A stretch of DNA of 64,000 bases from Ottowia thiooxydans DSM 14619 (GCF_000422885.1 NZ_AUGX01000008.1:310001-374000); one strand, 5' to 3'; positions 55,667 through 64,000 are shown, numbered from the stretch's first letter. The notes: generated from the letters alone by a model not told the origin. Made by a program: numbers and translations.

Positions 55667-56998
55667 ATGAGCCACTACCACGATAGCCCCGCGGCGGTGG
55701 CCGCACTCGTGCGTGACACCGAGGTGCACAAGGACTGCTACATCAGCGAGGAAATCTTCGCGCTGGAAATGGAGCAATTGTTCGCCAACACCTGGGTGTA
55801 TGTGGGCCATGCCAGCCAGATTCCCAAATCCGGAGATTTCTACGGCACCACGGTTGGAGACCAGCCGGTGGTCATGGTTCGCCATACGGACGCCAGCATC
55901 AAGGTGCTCTACAACCGCTGTGCGCACAAAGGTGTGCAGATTGCACCCGAGGGATGCGGTAACACTGGAAAGTTCTTTCGCTGCCCCTACCACGCCTGGA
56001 CCTACCGCACCGACGGAAAGCTGTTGTCCATCCCGCTCAAGAAGGGCTATGACAACACTGGCTTCGAGAACTGCGAGGCCAGTCGCGGTCTGGCCGCTGT
56101 GGGGGCGGTGGAGGTCTACCGCGAGTTCGTGTTCTGCAGGCTTAACCCTGAGGGCATTTCGTTCGCGGAATTCTTTGGCCCCTCGCTGTCTACCCTGGAC
56201 AACATGGTGGATCGCTCACCCGAAGGGCGCCTTGAGGTCGCTGGTGGCGTCATGCGCTATATGCACCACTGCAACTGGAAGATGCTGGTGGATAACCAGA
56301 CCGACACCTGCCACCCCATGGTGGCGCACGAGTCGTCGGCCGGCACGGCTGTGAAGGTCTGGCAGGAAGCGCCAGAGGGCACGCCCAAACCGATGGCGGT
56401 CGAGCTGTTTGCGCCTTTTGTCAGCCCTTATGAGTTCTTCGAGAACATGGGCATTCGCGTCTGGGAAAACGGCCACGGCCATACCGGCGTCAGCGACTCC
56501 ATTCACGCGGCCTATTCACCCGCGCCGGGTTACTGGGAGAGCATGGTGGCGGCCTATGGGGAAGAGCGCGCGCAGGCCATCCTTGGCGAGGTTCGGCACA
56601 ACACGGTGTACTTTCCCAACATCATGGTCAAGGGGCCGATCCAGACCTTGCGCTTATTCAAGCCCTTGGCCGCCAACAAGACCCTGGTGGAAAGCTGGAC
56701 CTTCCGCCTCGTTGGCGCGCCCGATCTTCTGCTGGAGCGCACGCTCATGTACAACCGCCTCGTCAATGCGCCGACTTCGGTGGTTGGGCATGACGACCTG
56801 GAGATGTATGAACGTGCCCAGCAAGGCTTGCATGCGCGTGGCGCTAATTGGGTCAATGTGGGTCGGCTGTATGACAGCGCTGAACACGGCCAGACCGAAG
56901 CCGTCACCAACGGCACCAACGAATGGCAAATGCGCAGCCAGATGCGCGCCTGGGTGCGCTTCATGACAGCGGGCATGCCACAAGGAAAATCCGCATGA
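55667..56998 (+). CDS. Rieske ring-hydroxylating oxygenase, alpha subunit
   Basis: 443 residues. Rieske cluster: CAH and, 18 residues on, CPYH (NRCAHKGVQIAP, FRCPYHAWTY). Mononuclear iron site: D-x2-H-x4-H in DNQTDTCHPMVAHE, so all ligands are present. The enzyme incorporates O2 into an aromatic or indolic ring, fed by the reductase at 53687. ATG 55667 begins 4 bp after the Bug stop. ATGA overlap with the beta gene. Substrate is not readable from sequence; similarity in layout to oxygenases of IAA or aromatic-acid pathways is only suggestive. Confidence 0.9.
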   Translation: MSHYHDSPAAVAALVRDTEVHKDCYISEEIFALEMEQLFANTWVYVGHASQIPKSGDFYGTTVGDQPVVMVRHTDASIKVLYNRCAHKGVQIAPEGCGNTGKFFRCPYHAWTYRTDGKLLSIPLKKGYDNTGFENCEASRGLAAVGAVEVYREFVFCRLNPEGISFAEFFGPSLSTLDNMVDRSPEGRLEVAGGVMRYMHHCNWKMLVDNQTDTCHPMVAHESSAGTAVKVWQEAPEGTPKPMAVELFAPFVSPYEFFENMGIRVWENGHGHTGVSDSIHAAYSPAPGYWESMVAAYGEERAQAILGEVRHNTVYFPNIMVKGPIQTLRLFKPLAANKTLVESWTFRLVGAPDLLLERTLMYNRLVNAPTSVVGHDDLEMYERAQQGLHARGANWVNVGRLYDSAEHGQTEAVTNGTNEWQMRSQMRAWVRFMTAGMPQGKSA

Positions 56999-57477
56999 GC
57001 CCACCTACCGATGCCCAATTGGTGAACTTCGTACTGGACGAAGCTACCCTGCTCGACGAACTGCGCTTCGAAGATTGGCTAGCGCTTTTCAGTGAAGACG
57101 GCCATTACTGGATGCCGCTCACGCACGGCCAGTCTGATCCCCGGCTACAAGCCTCCCTGATGTATGAGGACAAGTTGCTGCTGCAGGTGCGCGTGGCGCG
57201 CCTGGCCGGTGCACGCACCTTCTCGCAGCAGCCAGTCAGCCGCTGTCACCACTTGCTGCAGCAGCCTCGCGTGCTGACACGCGATGAGGCTGCGGGTGTG
57301 TACACCTGCCGCACCTCCTTTCACTACGTCGAGGCCCGGCAAGACACGCAGACGCTGTACGCCGGATGGACCACCCATACATTGGTGCAGCAGGCAGATG
57401 GTTTGCGCATCCGTTTGAAGCGCGTCGATCTCGTCAATTGTGATGCGGCCTTCGGCAGCATACAGCTCTTCATGTAA
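56995..57477 (+). CDS. Rieske ring-hydroxylating oxygenase, beta subunit
   Basis: 160 residues, the structural subunit with a cone-shaped SnoaL-like fold. Features: FVLDEATLLDELRFEDWLAL near the N-terminus (the ring-hydroxylating beta family phrase), DGHYWMPLTHGQSDP, and a C-terminal RIRLKRVDLVNCDAAFGSI. The ATG overlaps the alpha stop by four bases, so the two subunits are made in balance. Followed 7 bp later by the acyl-CoA ligase. Confidence 0.88.
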   Translation: MSPPTDAQLVNFVLDEATLLDELRFEDWLALFSEDGHYWMPLTHGQSDPRLQASLMYEDKLLLQVRVARLAGARTFSQQPVSRCHHLLQQPRVLTRDEAAGVYTCRTSFHYVEARQDTQTLYAGWTTHTLVQQADGLRIRLKRVDLVNCDAAFGSIQLFM

Positions 57478-57484
57478 GACCCAC

Positions 57485-59086
57485 ATGCATACCCCCAACT
57501 CACTGGCGGACGCCTTCGCGCCGGCCGATCGCACGCTGCCGCGCATGCTTCAGAACCAGGCTGCGCGCTTTGGCGACCATACGCTCTTTGTTGCCGGCGC
57601 GGAGCGCTGGAGTTTTGCCGATGCGCTACGCATGGCGGGTGCTTACGGCGCGGCGCTACAACACGCGGGCGTACAAGCTGGTGACCGCGTGGCACTGCTG
57701 TGTTCGAACCGCGCGGAGTTCATGCAGGTTGTGCTGGGTTGTGCATGGATCGGCGCTGTTGCGGTACCGATCAACACCGCCTCACGCGGGAGCCAGCTGC
57801 AGCACATCCTCTCCAACTCAGGCGCCCGCTTGCTGGTGACTGAGACCGAGGGCTTGCAAGCTGTTCGCGCCCTCGCCGTTCTGGATGCCCCCGCGCTGCC
57901 GCTACAGACGATCTGGCTGCTCGATATGCCCCTCGAAGGCGAGGCTGGCTGCACGCCCTTCCCACCAGAGCCCACCGAGGTCGCCAAGCCAGCCGCTGTG
58001 CGCCCGGGCGACACGCTGCTCATTCTCTACACCTCTGGCACCACTGGCTTGTCCAAGGGCGTGTGCTGCCCCCATGCGCAATACTTCTGGTGGGGCGCGC
58101 ACAGCGGCAGCTTGCTGGGTTTGGGACAAGGCGAGGTGCTGGTAACCACGCTGCCGTTGTTTCATACGAATGCGATGAACGCATTCTTCCAGGCCTTGCT
58201 GAGCGGCTCCACACTGATCGTGGAAAAGCGCTTCTCAGCTTCTGCTTTCTGGGAATCGCTGGTGCGACACCAAGCCACGGTAACCTACGTGCTGGGCGCG
58301 ATGGTGCCGATCTTGTTGTCCAAGGATGCGACCGTGCACGACCGGGGCCACCGTGTGCGCGTCGCCCTTGCACCGGGCGTGCCATCGCAGTTTCATGCGG
58401 TGTTCACTGAGCGCTTTGGCATGCGCTTGCTGGATGGGTATGGTTCGACCGAGACGAACTTTGTGATCGGGCTGGATGCTGAAAAACGCCCTGGCAGCAT
58501 GGGGCGTATTGGTGATGGCTTCGAGGCTTTCGTCGCTGACGAAGATGACAATCCGCTGCCCCCAGGCCAGCCGGGCGAGCTACTGCTGCGTGCACGCGAC
58601 CCCTTTGCCTTTGCCACCGGTTACTTTGGCTTACCCGACAAGACAGTCGAGGCCTGGCGCAATCTGTGGTTCCACACGGGTGACCGTGTGGTCTGCGATG
58701 CCGACGGCTATTTCACCTTCGTGGACAGGCTCAAGGATGCGATCCGGCGGCGCGGCGAGAACATCTCGTCCTACGAAGTAGAGCAAGTGCTCTTGAGCCA
58801 CCCGGCTATTGCGGTAGCAGCCGTGTTCCCAGTCAAGAGCGAGATGGCCGAGGACGAAGTGATGACGGCCATCGTGCTGCGCGAGGGCGCAAGCCTGGAT
58901 GCCGTGGCGCTGATGCAATTTTGCGAGCCGCGCATGGCGTATTTCGCGGTTCCGCGCTTCGTCGAATTCATGGCGCAACTGCCTGCCACCGAGAACGGCA
59001 AGATTCAAAAGTTCAAGCTACGTGAACGCGGCACCAGCCAACAAACCTGGGACCGCGAGGCCGCAGGCTACCAACTCAAGCGCTGA
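57485..59086 (+). CDS. AMP-forming acyl-CoA ligase
   Basis: 533 residues, adenylate-forming enzyme of the FadD/CaiC type. P-loop LYTSGTTGLSKGV (about 180-192), LLDGYGSTETNFV, and hinge/A8 motif DRLKDAIRRRGENISSYEVE. The catalytic Lys is present in ENGKIQKFKL near the C-terminus. It should activate a carboxylate as its CoA thioester. Lying between the oxygenase and the thiolase-like gene (3 bp after it), it probably activates either the starting acid or a ring-cleavage product. Substrate unknown. Confidence 0.9.
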   Translation: MHTPNSLADAFAPADRTLPRMLQNQAARFGDHTLFVAGAERWSFADALRMAGAYGAALQHAGVQAGDRVALLCSNRAEFMQVVLGCAWIGAVAVPINTASRGSQLQHILSNSGARLLVTETEGLQAVRALAVLDAPALPLQTIWLLDMPLEGEAGCTPFPPEPTEVAKPAAVRPGDTLLILYTSGTTGLSKGVCCPHAQYFWWGAHSGSLLGLGQGEVLVTTLPLFHTNAMNAFFQALLSGSTLIVEKRFSASAFWESLVRHQATVTYVLGAMVPILLSKDATVHDRGHRVRVALAPGVPSQFHAVFTERFGMRLLDGYGSTETNFVIGLDAEKRPGSMGRIGDGFEAFVADEDDNPLPPGQPGELLLRARDPFAFATGYFGLPDKTVEAWRNLWFHTGDRVVCDADGYFTFVDRLKDAIRRRGENISSYEVEQVLLSHPAIAVAAVFPVKSEMAEDEVMTAIVLREGASLDAVALMQFCEPRMAYFAVPRFVEFMAQLPATENGKIQKFKLRERGTSQQTWDREAAGYQLKR

Positions 59087-59089
59087 AGC

Positions 59090-60268
59090 ATGGCCCACTT
59101 CCAACAACGCAAGGGTTACGAAGGCGTGGCCGTCGCGGTGCCCGTGACGGTGCCCTACGAGCGCTATTCCACGCGCGGCGCGCACTGGTTCATTGGCCGC
59201 GCGTTGCACGCACTCCTGGAGCAATCCGGCTTGCCCAAGAACGCCATCGACGGGCTAACGATCAGCAGCTTCTCACTGGCCCCGGATACCGCTGTAGGTG
59301 TCACCCAGCACTTGGGCCTCTCCCCTCGCTGGCTGGATCACATTCCCACCGGTGGAGCCAGCGGCGTGATGGCACTGCGCCGCGCCTCACGGGCCATTCA
59401 AGCTGGTGACGCAGACATCGTGGCCTGCATCGCGGCCGATACCAACCACGTCGACTCATTTCGCCAGACCCTTGGCGCGTTCAGCCACTTTGCACGTGAT
59501 GCGACCTACCCGTATGGTGCGGGCGGGCCGAACTCCATGTTTGCGTTCATCACCGCGCACTACATGAGAACCTGTGGGGCTGCTCGTGAGGATTTCGGAC
59601 GTATCGCCGTGGACCAACGCAGCAACGCCCTGCGCAACCCCAACGCCTTGTTCAAGAAGCCGCTGACTCTGGACGAATACATGGGCGCCAAGGCGATCTC
59701 GGCCCCTATCCATCTTTTCGACTGCGTGATGCCCTGCGCAGGCGCTGAGGCTTTTCTGGTGATGTCCGAGACGCGTGCACGCGACATGGGGCTGCCCCAT
59801 GTGCTCCTACACGGAGCCATCGAGCGCCACAACGCCTACGCTGAAGATCCGGTCATGCTGCGCGGCGGCTGGCGCATGGATCGCGACGAGCTCTATGCCA
59901 TGGCCGGCGTACAGCCGGCTGATATCGACTTCGTGCAAACCTATGACGACTACCCCGTGATCGTGATGATGCAGTTCGAAGACTTGGGCTTTTGCGATAA
60001 AGGTGAGGGGCCGGCCTTCGTGCGCGCACACCGCATGACACATGACGGCGACTTTCCCAACAACACCAGCGGGGGCCAGCTCTCTGCTGGCCAAGCCGGT
60101 GCGGCGGGAGGGTTCCTGGGAATGACCGAGGCCATTCGTCAGCTGACCGGTGCCGCTGGCGAGAGGGCTGTAGCGAACGCAAAGCTGGGCCTGGTGGGAG
60201 GCTTTGGCATGGTCACGTACGACCGCTGCCTTTGTACGGGCGCTGTGATTCTGGGGAGCAGCACATGA
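59090..60268 (+). CDS. Thiolase-like protein without nucleophilic Cys (Ltp/SCPx type)
   Basis: 392 residues, thiolase fold, closest in pattern to lipid-transfer-protein thiolases. The nucleophile position (CxSG in thiolases) reads GGASG, so Gly89 replaces Cys. The C-terminal GHP reads GQA (Gln335 for His). The NxSGG motif is kept (NTSGG, 325-329), as is the Ltp phrase QTYDDYPVIVMMQFEDLGF with two Tyr. Loss of Cys with retention of Tyr is known from Ltp2-like retro-aldolases, which need a DUF35 partner, and such a domain is encoded in the next gene. So a retro-aldol or other non-thiolytic cleavage of an acyl-CoA is inferred. ATGA overlap with the next gene. Confidence 0.82.
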   Translation: MAHFQQRKGYEGVAVAVPVTVPYERYSTRGAHWFIGRALHALLEQSGLPKNAIDGLTISSFSLAPDTAVGVTQHLGLSPRWLDHIPTGGASGVMALRRASRAIQAGDADIVACIAADTNHVDSFRQTLGAFSHFARDATYPYGAGGPNSMFAFITAHYMRTCGAAREDFGRIAVDQRSNALRNPNALFKKPLTLDEYMGAKAISAPIHLFDCVMPCAGAEAFLVMSETRARDMGLPHVLLHGAIERHNAYAEDPVMLRGGWRMDRDELYAMAGVQPADIDFVQTYDDYPVIVMMQFEDLGFCDKGEGPAFVRAHRMTHDGDFPNNTSGGQLSAGQAGAAGGFLGMTEAIRQLTGAAGERAVANAKLGLVGGFGMVTYDRCLCTGAVILGSST

Positions 60269-61518
60269 GCATCCCGATGCCACGCCCCGCGCGTAAGAAC
60301 CCGATCCTTCGTACACCGCAGATCAATCTGCCGCCCAGTGCCCGTGGCCGCGTGGCCTTGGGGCTTACAGCCGCTGCGGCCGAGGGTCGCTTCGAGCTGC
60401 AAGCCTGCGAGGACTGCGGTGCTGTGCAGTACCCCCCGCGCGAGGCCTGCTTGCGCTGCGTGTCAGCACGGCTTCGCTGGCGCCAGCAGACAGGTAGCGG
60501 CCAATTGTTGGCTGAGACCACACTGGACCACAGCAACGACCTGTACTTCCGCGAGCGCCTGCCGTGGCGCCTGGGCATGGTGCAGTTGGACGAGGGCCCT
60601 AGCGTGATGGTGCACCTGCACAGCGCTGTGGGCGCTGCACCAACCCGCGTGCGGGTGGGCGCCAGGATCGACCGGGCCGGTCAGGCCGTATTGATCGGAT
60701 TTCCCGAGAAAGCGAGTGAACACATGGAAGACGACAAGATGCTGCGTGAAATGACCAGCAACCCGCGCTTTCGCAAGGTGCTGGTGACTGATGGCAAGAC
60801 CCCCGTGGGCCAAGCCGTAGTGCACGCGCTGAGAAAGGCAGGCGCTGACCTTGTATGGGTAGGCCATGCCGAGCCGTGGAAAAAAGCCCCTGGGCTCGCC
60901 GAGCTCACTGCGTTGCCTAGCATTTCCTTGGTACCCCTGGACCTGAGCGACGAACGCTCGGTCATGGAGCTGGCTGGCCAGATCGGCGGCAAGGTCGATA
61001 TTGTGATCAACACCGCAGAACTGCACCGGGGCTTCGGCATCGCAGCCCGGCGTGGCACCGATGTGGCCAAGGCAGAGATGGAGATCAACTACTTTGGACT
61101 GCTGCGGCTGGCCCAGGCCTTCGGGCCGGCATTGCGCGGTAGATCAGCAGATGGCGCGACCCATGCTTGCGCCTGGGTCAACGTGCTGTCCATCTATGCG
61201 CTGGCCAACTACCCGGCTCAAGGCACGTTCTCAGCGTCCAAGGCAGCTGCGCTGTCGCTGTCGCAATGTCTGCGCGCGGAGATGCGGCCAGCCGGCGTGC
61301 GCGTGGTCAATGTGTTCCCCGGCCCCGTGGATGACGAATGGAACCAGAACATGCCACCGCCAAAACTCAGCCCGGCTGCGCTGGCCTCAGCCATCGTCAA
61401 GGCCTTGCAAGACGGGGTGGAAGACGTTTACCCCGGAGACATTGCGCAAGAGTGGCTGGCCCGCTGGCGCGACAACCCAAAAGTACTAGAGCGTGAACTC
61501 GCAGCCGGAGGATCTTGA
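60265..61518 (+). CDS. DUF35 Zn-ribbon/OB domain fused to degenerate SDR
   Basis: 417 residues. Residues 35-150: zinc ribbon (Cys48, 51, 62, 65) then an OB fold, the DUF35 pair that partners thiolase-like proteins. Residues 170-400: short-chain dehydrogenase fold with nucleotide motif VTDGKTPVG, a weak form of TGxxxGxG, and NTAE where NNAG is usual. Ser309 and Lys326 of the catalytic set are kept, but the Tyr, 13 after the Ser, is Phe322 (TFSASK). The domain may bind NAD(P) or CoA without oxidoreductase activity. Translationally coupled to the thiolase-like gene, its probable partner. Confidence 0.82.
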   Translation: MSIPMPRPARKNPILRTPQINLPPSARGRVALGLTAAAAEGRFELQACEDCGAVQYPPREACLRCVSARLRWRQQTGSGQLLAETTLDHSNDLYFRERLPWRLGMVQLDEGPSVMVHLHSAVGAAPTRVRVGARIDRAGQAVLIGFPEKASEHMEDDKMLREMTSNPRFRKVLVTDGKTPVGQAVVHALRKAGADLVWVGHAEPWKKAPGLAELTALPSISLVPLDLSDERSVMELAGQIGGKVDIVINTAELHRGFGIAARRGTDVAKAEMEINYFGLLRLAQAFGPALRGRSADGATHACAWVNVLSIYALANYPAQGTFSASKAAALSLSQCLRAEMRPAGVRVVNVFPGPVDDEWNQNMPPPKLSPAALASAIVKALQDGVEDVYPGDIAQEWLARWRDNPKVLERELAAGGS

Positions 61519-61519
61519 G

Positions 61520-62338
61520 ATGGCGACACCCCCCCCAATTGCTTCGCCCATTCTGGGCAACCTCGTTGCCGCTCTGGCCACTGGTCAAATCCGGGTAGTG
61601 GATCTCACACAGACGCTGGTGCCGGAGTTCCCCGCCATTGTGCTGCCGCCGGAGATGGGCCAGTGCCAGCCATTCCGTGTTGAGCAAATTTCAGCCTACG
61701 ATGAACGCGGTCCGGGCTGGTACTGGAACAACTTCTCGTGCGGTGAACACACGGGAACGCATTTTGATGCACCCATCCACTGGATTTCGGGCCGCGACCT
61801 TCCAAACAATTCTGTAGACACCATTGATCCTCAGAAGCTCGTGGCTCCGGCCTGCGTCATCGATTGTTCGAAGCAAGCCGCAGCTGACCCCGACTACCTC
61901 ATGACCGTGGCCGACATCGAGGCCTTCGAAGCTTCACACGGGCGCATCCCGGCGGGCGCCTGGGTGCTGATGCGTACCGACTGGTCGCACCGGTGGTCCA
62001 AAGGCCAGGACGGGGAAGCCTTTCAGAATTTTGACGCCACTGGACAACACACCCCAGGGCCCAGCACAGAAGCCGTGCGCTTTCTCGTGGAGCAACGCGA
62101 CGTGCTGGGTTTTGGGTCCGAAGCCATTGGCACTGACGCCGGACAGGGCTACCACCTGCTGCCACCCTACCCCTGCCATTCACTGATGCACGGGGCTGGC
62201 AAGTACGGGCTGCAATGCTTGACCAACCTGGACCAGTTGCCCCCCACAGGCGCCGTGCTGTTCAGTGCACCGCTCAAGATCCAGAAAGGCAGTGGAAGCC
62301 CATTGCGCGTGCTGGCCCTGGTAGGAGCAGGCGCATGA
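61520..62338 (+). CDS. Cyclase family metallohydrolase
   Basis: 272 residues. The metal-binding signature is GEHTGTHFDAPIHW, with His77, His81, Asp83 and His87. The family includes kynurenine formamidase and isatin hydrolase and opens amide or lactam bonds, or hydrolyses ring intermediates. An isatin- or formamide-type substrate would fit an indolic pathway, given the indolepyruvate-oxidoreductase-like genes, but that is a guess. GGAGG precedes ATG 61520, 1 base after the previous stop. ATGA overlap with the SDR gene. Confidence 0.85.
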   Translation: MATPPPIASPILGNLVAALATGQIRVVDLTQTLVPEFPAIVLPPEMGQCQPFRVEQISAYDERGPGWYWNNFSCGEHTGTHFDAPIHWISGRDLPNNSVDTIDPQKLVAPACVIDCSKQAAADPDYLMTVADIEAFEASHGRIPAGAWVLMRTDWSHRWSKGQDGEAFQNFDATGQHTPGPSTEAVRFLVEQRDVLGFGSEAIGTDAGQGYHLLPPYPCHSLMHGAGKYGLQCLTNLDQLPPTGAVLFSAPLKIQKGSGSPLRVLALVGAGA

Positions 62339-63069
62339 ACGCGCCCGTCCACAAGGTCGCCGCTGTCACGGGCGGTAGCGCTGGCATTGGCAAGGCCATC
62401 TGCGAACAGCTACTGGAACAAGGCTACGAGGTCGTTTCGCTTTCACGCCGTGCCAGCCCACTCACGCATCCACGCTTGCACAACATTGAGGTCGACCTCT
62501 CCGACCGCGCGGCCACCAGCGAGGCAGCGCGCGACATGGCCCGCCGCTTCGAGGTCACAACGCTGGTGCACAACGCCGGTGTGATCCGCGCGGCGCTACT
62601 GCCCGATGTCAAGCTTTCAGATCTGGACGCGCTGGTTGACCTGCACCTTGGCTGCGCTGTGCAGTTGCTTCAAGCCGCACTGCCGACAATGCGTGCACGG
62701 CACTTTGGTCGCGTTGTGCTGCTGTCCTCGCGTGCAGCGCTCGGCTTGCAAACGCGTACCAGTTACTCGGCCACCAAAGCAGGCATGCTGGGCATGGCGC
62801 GCACCTGGGCGCTGGAGCTGGCGCCCGAGGGCATCACGGTGAATGTGGTGGCACCGGGCCCCATCCGCACGGATATGTTCTACGACGTGGTGCAAAAGGA
62901 CAGTGACAAGGAGCGCCAGCTCGCCGCCTCGGTGCCCGTCAAGCGCCTAGGTGAATCCGCAGACGTGGCACGTGCCGTTTCCTTCTTTGCCGATGCGGCC
63001 AACGGATTCGTCACCGGCCAGGTACTGTATGTCTGCGGTGGCACCAGCGTCGGCAGCCTGGCTCTGTAG
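62335..63069 (+). CDS. Short-chain dehydrogenase/reductase
   Basis: 244 residues, classical SDR. Cofactor motif VTGGSAGIG (about 10-18), HNAG for NNAG, catalytic Ser in VVLLSSRAAL and Tyr/Lys in SYSATKAGML, then PGPIRTDMF. All catalytic residues are present, unlike in the fused SDR two genes upstream. It probably oxidises a hydroxyl or cis-dihydrodiol, or a beta-hydroxyacyl-CoA, made in the pathway. Last gene of the operon. Convergent with marR (43-bp gap). Confidence 0.88.
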   Translation: MNAPVHKVAAVTGGSAGIGKAICEQLLEQGYEVVSLSRRASPLTHPRLHNIEVDLSDRAATSEAARDMARRFEVTTLVHNAGVIRAALLPDVKLSDLDALVDLHLGCAVQLLQAALPTMRARHFGRVVLLSSRAALGLQTRTSYSATKAGMLGMARTWALELAPEGITVNVVAPGPIRTDMFYDVVQKDSDKERQLAASVPVKRLGESADVARAVSFFADAANGFVTGQVLYVCGGTSVGSLAL

Positions 63070-63112
63070 CTTTTACTTTGGCGGCTTAATGCGTAGCCTG
63101 CCCATCAGGTGA

Positions 63113-63622
63113 TCAGCCTGCGGGCCGATGCAGTTCAATGATGCGCCTCAAGGTGACCTTGAGCGCTTCGGCCCGCTTTAAACCAAAGGGTTGCAACACA
63201 CGATGTTCGTGCTCTTTGGCCTTATTGATCAAACTGGCCACAATGGTTTTCCCAGCCTCAGTGATGCGCACCATGGTGATGCGGCGATCAGTTTCATGCG
63301 GAAAACGCTCCACATAACCCCTCGCCTCCATGCGATCGAGCAGGCGCGTGACAGTGGGTTGTTTACTGACGGAAATCTGCGCAAGCCCACCAATGCTGAT
63401 CCCGGGCTGGCCGGTCAATGAAGCCAGAACCCGCCATTCAGTGACAGAGAACCCAGCCAACTGCACCTCGCGATGGAACTCCGTTGATATGAGCTTGCTC
63501 GCTTGCGCCAGCAACGCAGGCAGGTAGTCATCGACGAAGGGCAAAGATAGCTCTTCATCGAACTCAGGGGCGTCTTCATCGGGACGGGCGTTGTCCCGAT
63601 GAGAGAGGGGTGATGCGGTCAT
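63113..63622 (-). CDS. MarR family transcriptional regulator
   Basis: 169 residues. Winged helix from about 55 to 120: FSVTEWRVLASLTGQPGISI, LAQISVSKQPTVTRLLDRME and the wing RGYVERFPHETDRRITMVRI. The N-terminus is acidic. MarR proteins repress catabolic operons and release DNA on binding the aromatic acid or its CoA ester. Convergent with the operon, whose promoter carries a suitable inverted repeat (49955-49976); the regulatory link is inferred. TATGAT on the minus strand at about 63668-63673 may be its -10. Confidence 0.88.
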   Translation of the reverse strand: MTASPLSHRDNARPDEDAPEFDEELSLPFVDDYLPALLAQASKLISTEFHREVQLAGFSVTEWRVLASLTGQPGISIGGLAQISVSKQPTVTRLLDRMEARGYVERFPHETDRRITMVRITEAGKTIVASLINKAKEHEHRVLQPFGLKRAEALKVTLRRIIELHRPAG

Positions 63623-64000
63623 TCGTCGACGTCAATCGCTGGGTGCCGCATGCGGCGGCGACATCGAATCATACTGATCTAGTGGCCGTGTTTCGGCAAT
63701 AACCATGGAGCAATGGCCGATAGTGGTGCTGAATCCACTTACCCATACGTCGTAAGCAATTCGAGCTCTGACACGCTTGAATGTTTTTCGAACGTCCCGA
63801 GATGAGCGTCTGGTTTCGTGCACTGGCTTGCTCTCCCATCCCAATCGTTGCACACGTTGGCTTCTCCTGACGAGGTGCCCTGCGCAAACAACGCCTCTGT
63901 TTCGGATGTGGTTACGTGGCGCCTGCGGAGGGCGGCGTCGGAGTTTCAAATCTGAGATTGGGAGGCAGATTCCAGTCTCAGAGTCCTAGCGCGTGCTGAA
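63623..64000. other. Window end, no recognised gene
   Basis: About 380 bases upstream of marR. Open frames on both strands are short, and their products look like nothing known. Base usage differs from the genes around, so this may be a degraded remnant or the edge of an unlisted feature continuing past the window. Confidence 0.5.

Noticed and set aside
63632-63949. A 105-codon minus-strand frame upstream of marR
   Set aside because: Highly basic, no domain, no ribosome-binding site; not supportable as a gene.

Overview
The window looks like chromosomal DNA from a betaproteobacterium of the order Burkholderiales, most probably Comamonadaceae. Pointers are high GC, two orphan Bug-type tripartite-tricarboxylate binding proteins, a HlyC/CorC protein beside lnt, and a spc/alpha ribosomal block with no infA between secY and rpmJ. 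Most of it is housekeeping DNA. The last 14 kb is an accessory catabolic operon.

Layout. 1-5000: an incomplete lnt, corC, a GNAT acetyltransferase whose stop codon lies in a 167-bp palindromic repeat, and an AtuA/DUF1446 protein. 5216-7021: an Lrp/AsnC regulator divergent from hppD (tyrosine catabolism). 7072-12951: an envelope-sugar module (flippase-like membrane protein, GT2, GT39, UDP-glucuronate 4-epimerase, Ugd). With galU at 42178 it could run from glucose-1-phosphate to UDP-galacturonate and then, through a lipid-linked sugar, to decorated lipid A or core. 13046-19726: an ADP-forming acyl-CoA synthetase/GNAT fusion, hemE, an AT-rich gap with three DnaA boxes, and priA. 19810-22969: opine-dehydrogenase-like gene, Bug protein and divergent LysR. 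23258-27298: small secreted proteins, an AEC transporter and Rep helicase. 27697-36822: initiator tRNA-Met, then the alpha and spc ribosomal genes, all on the minus strand, with recognisable promoters before rplN and rplQ. 37012-40378: glpK-glpD and tRNA-Leu. 40417-47287: cysM, a Nudix hydrolase, tusA, galU, valS, a second palindromic repeat, tcdA and tRNA-Lys. 47490-49483: an agmatine-deiminase-family gene broken by one in-frame TGA, and a sirtuin.

50010-63069 is a tightly packed plus-strand operon of eleven genes, with a convergent MarR gene at its end. It encodes an indolepyruvate-ferredoxin-oxidoreductase-like pair, a flavin/2Fe-2S reductase, an orphan Bug protein, a Rieske oxygenase alpha/beta pair, an acyl-CoA ligase, a thiolase-like protein without the nucleophilic Cys, a DUF35 Zn-ribbon/OB-SDR fusion without the catalytic Tyr, a cyclase-family metallohydrolase and a normal SDR. 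A sigma70-like promoter whose -10 is overlapped by a 22-bp inverted repeat precedes it. I read it as a MarR-controlled pathway for an aryl or indolic acid through CoA thioesters, with a non-thiolytic C-C cleavage step. The substrate is not determined. This is the best candidate for an undescribed system here. No CRISPR array, complete insertion sequence or prophage was seen.
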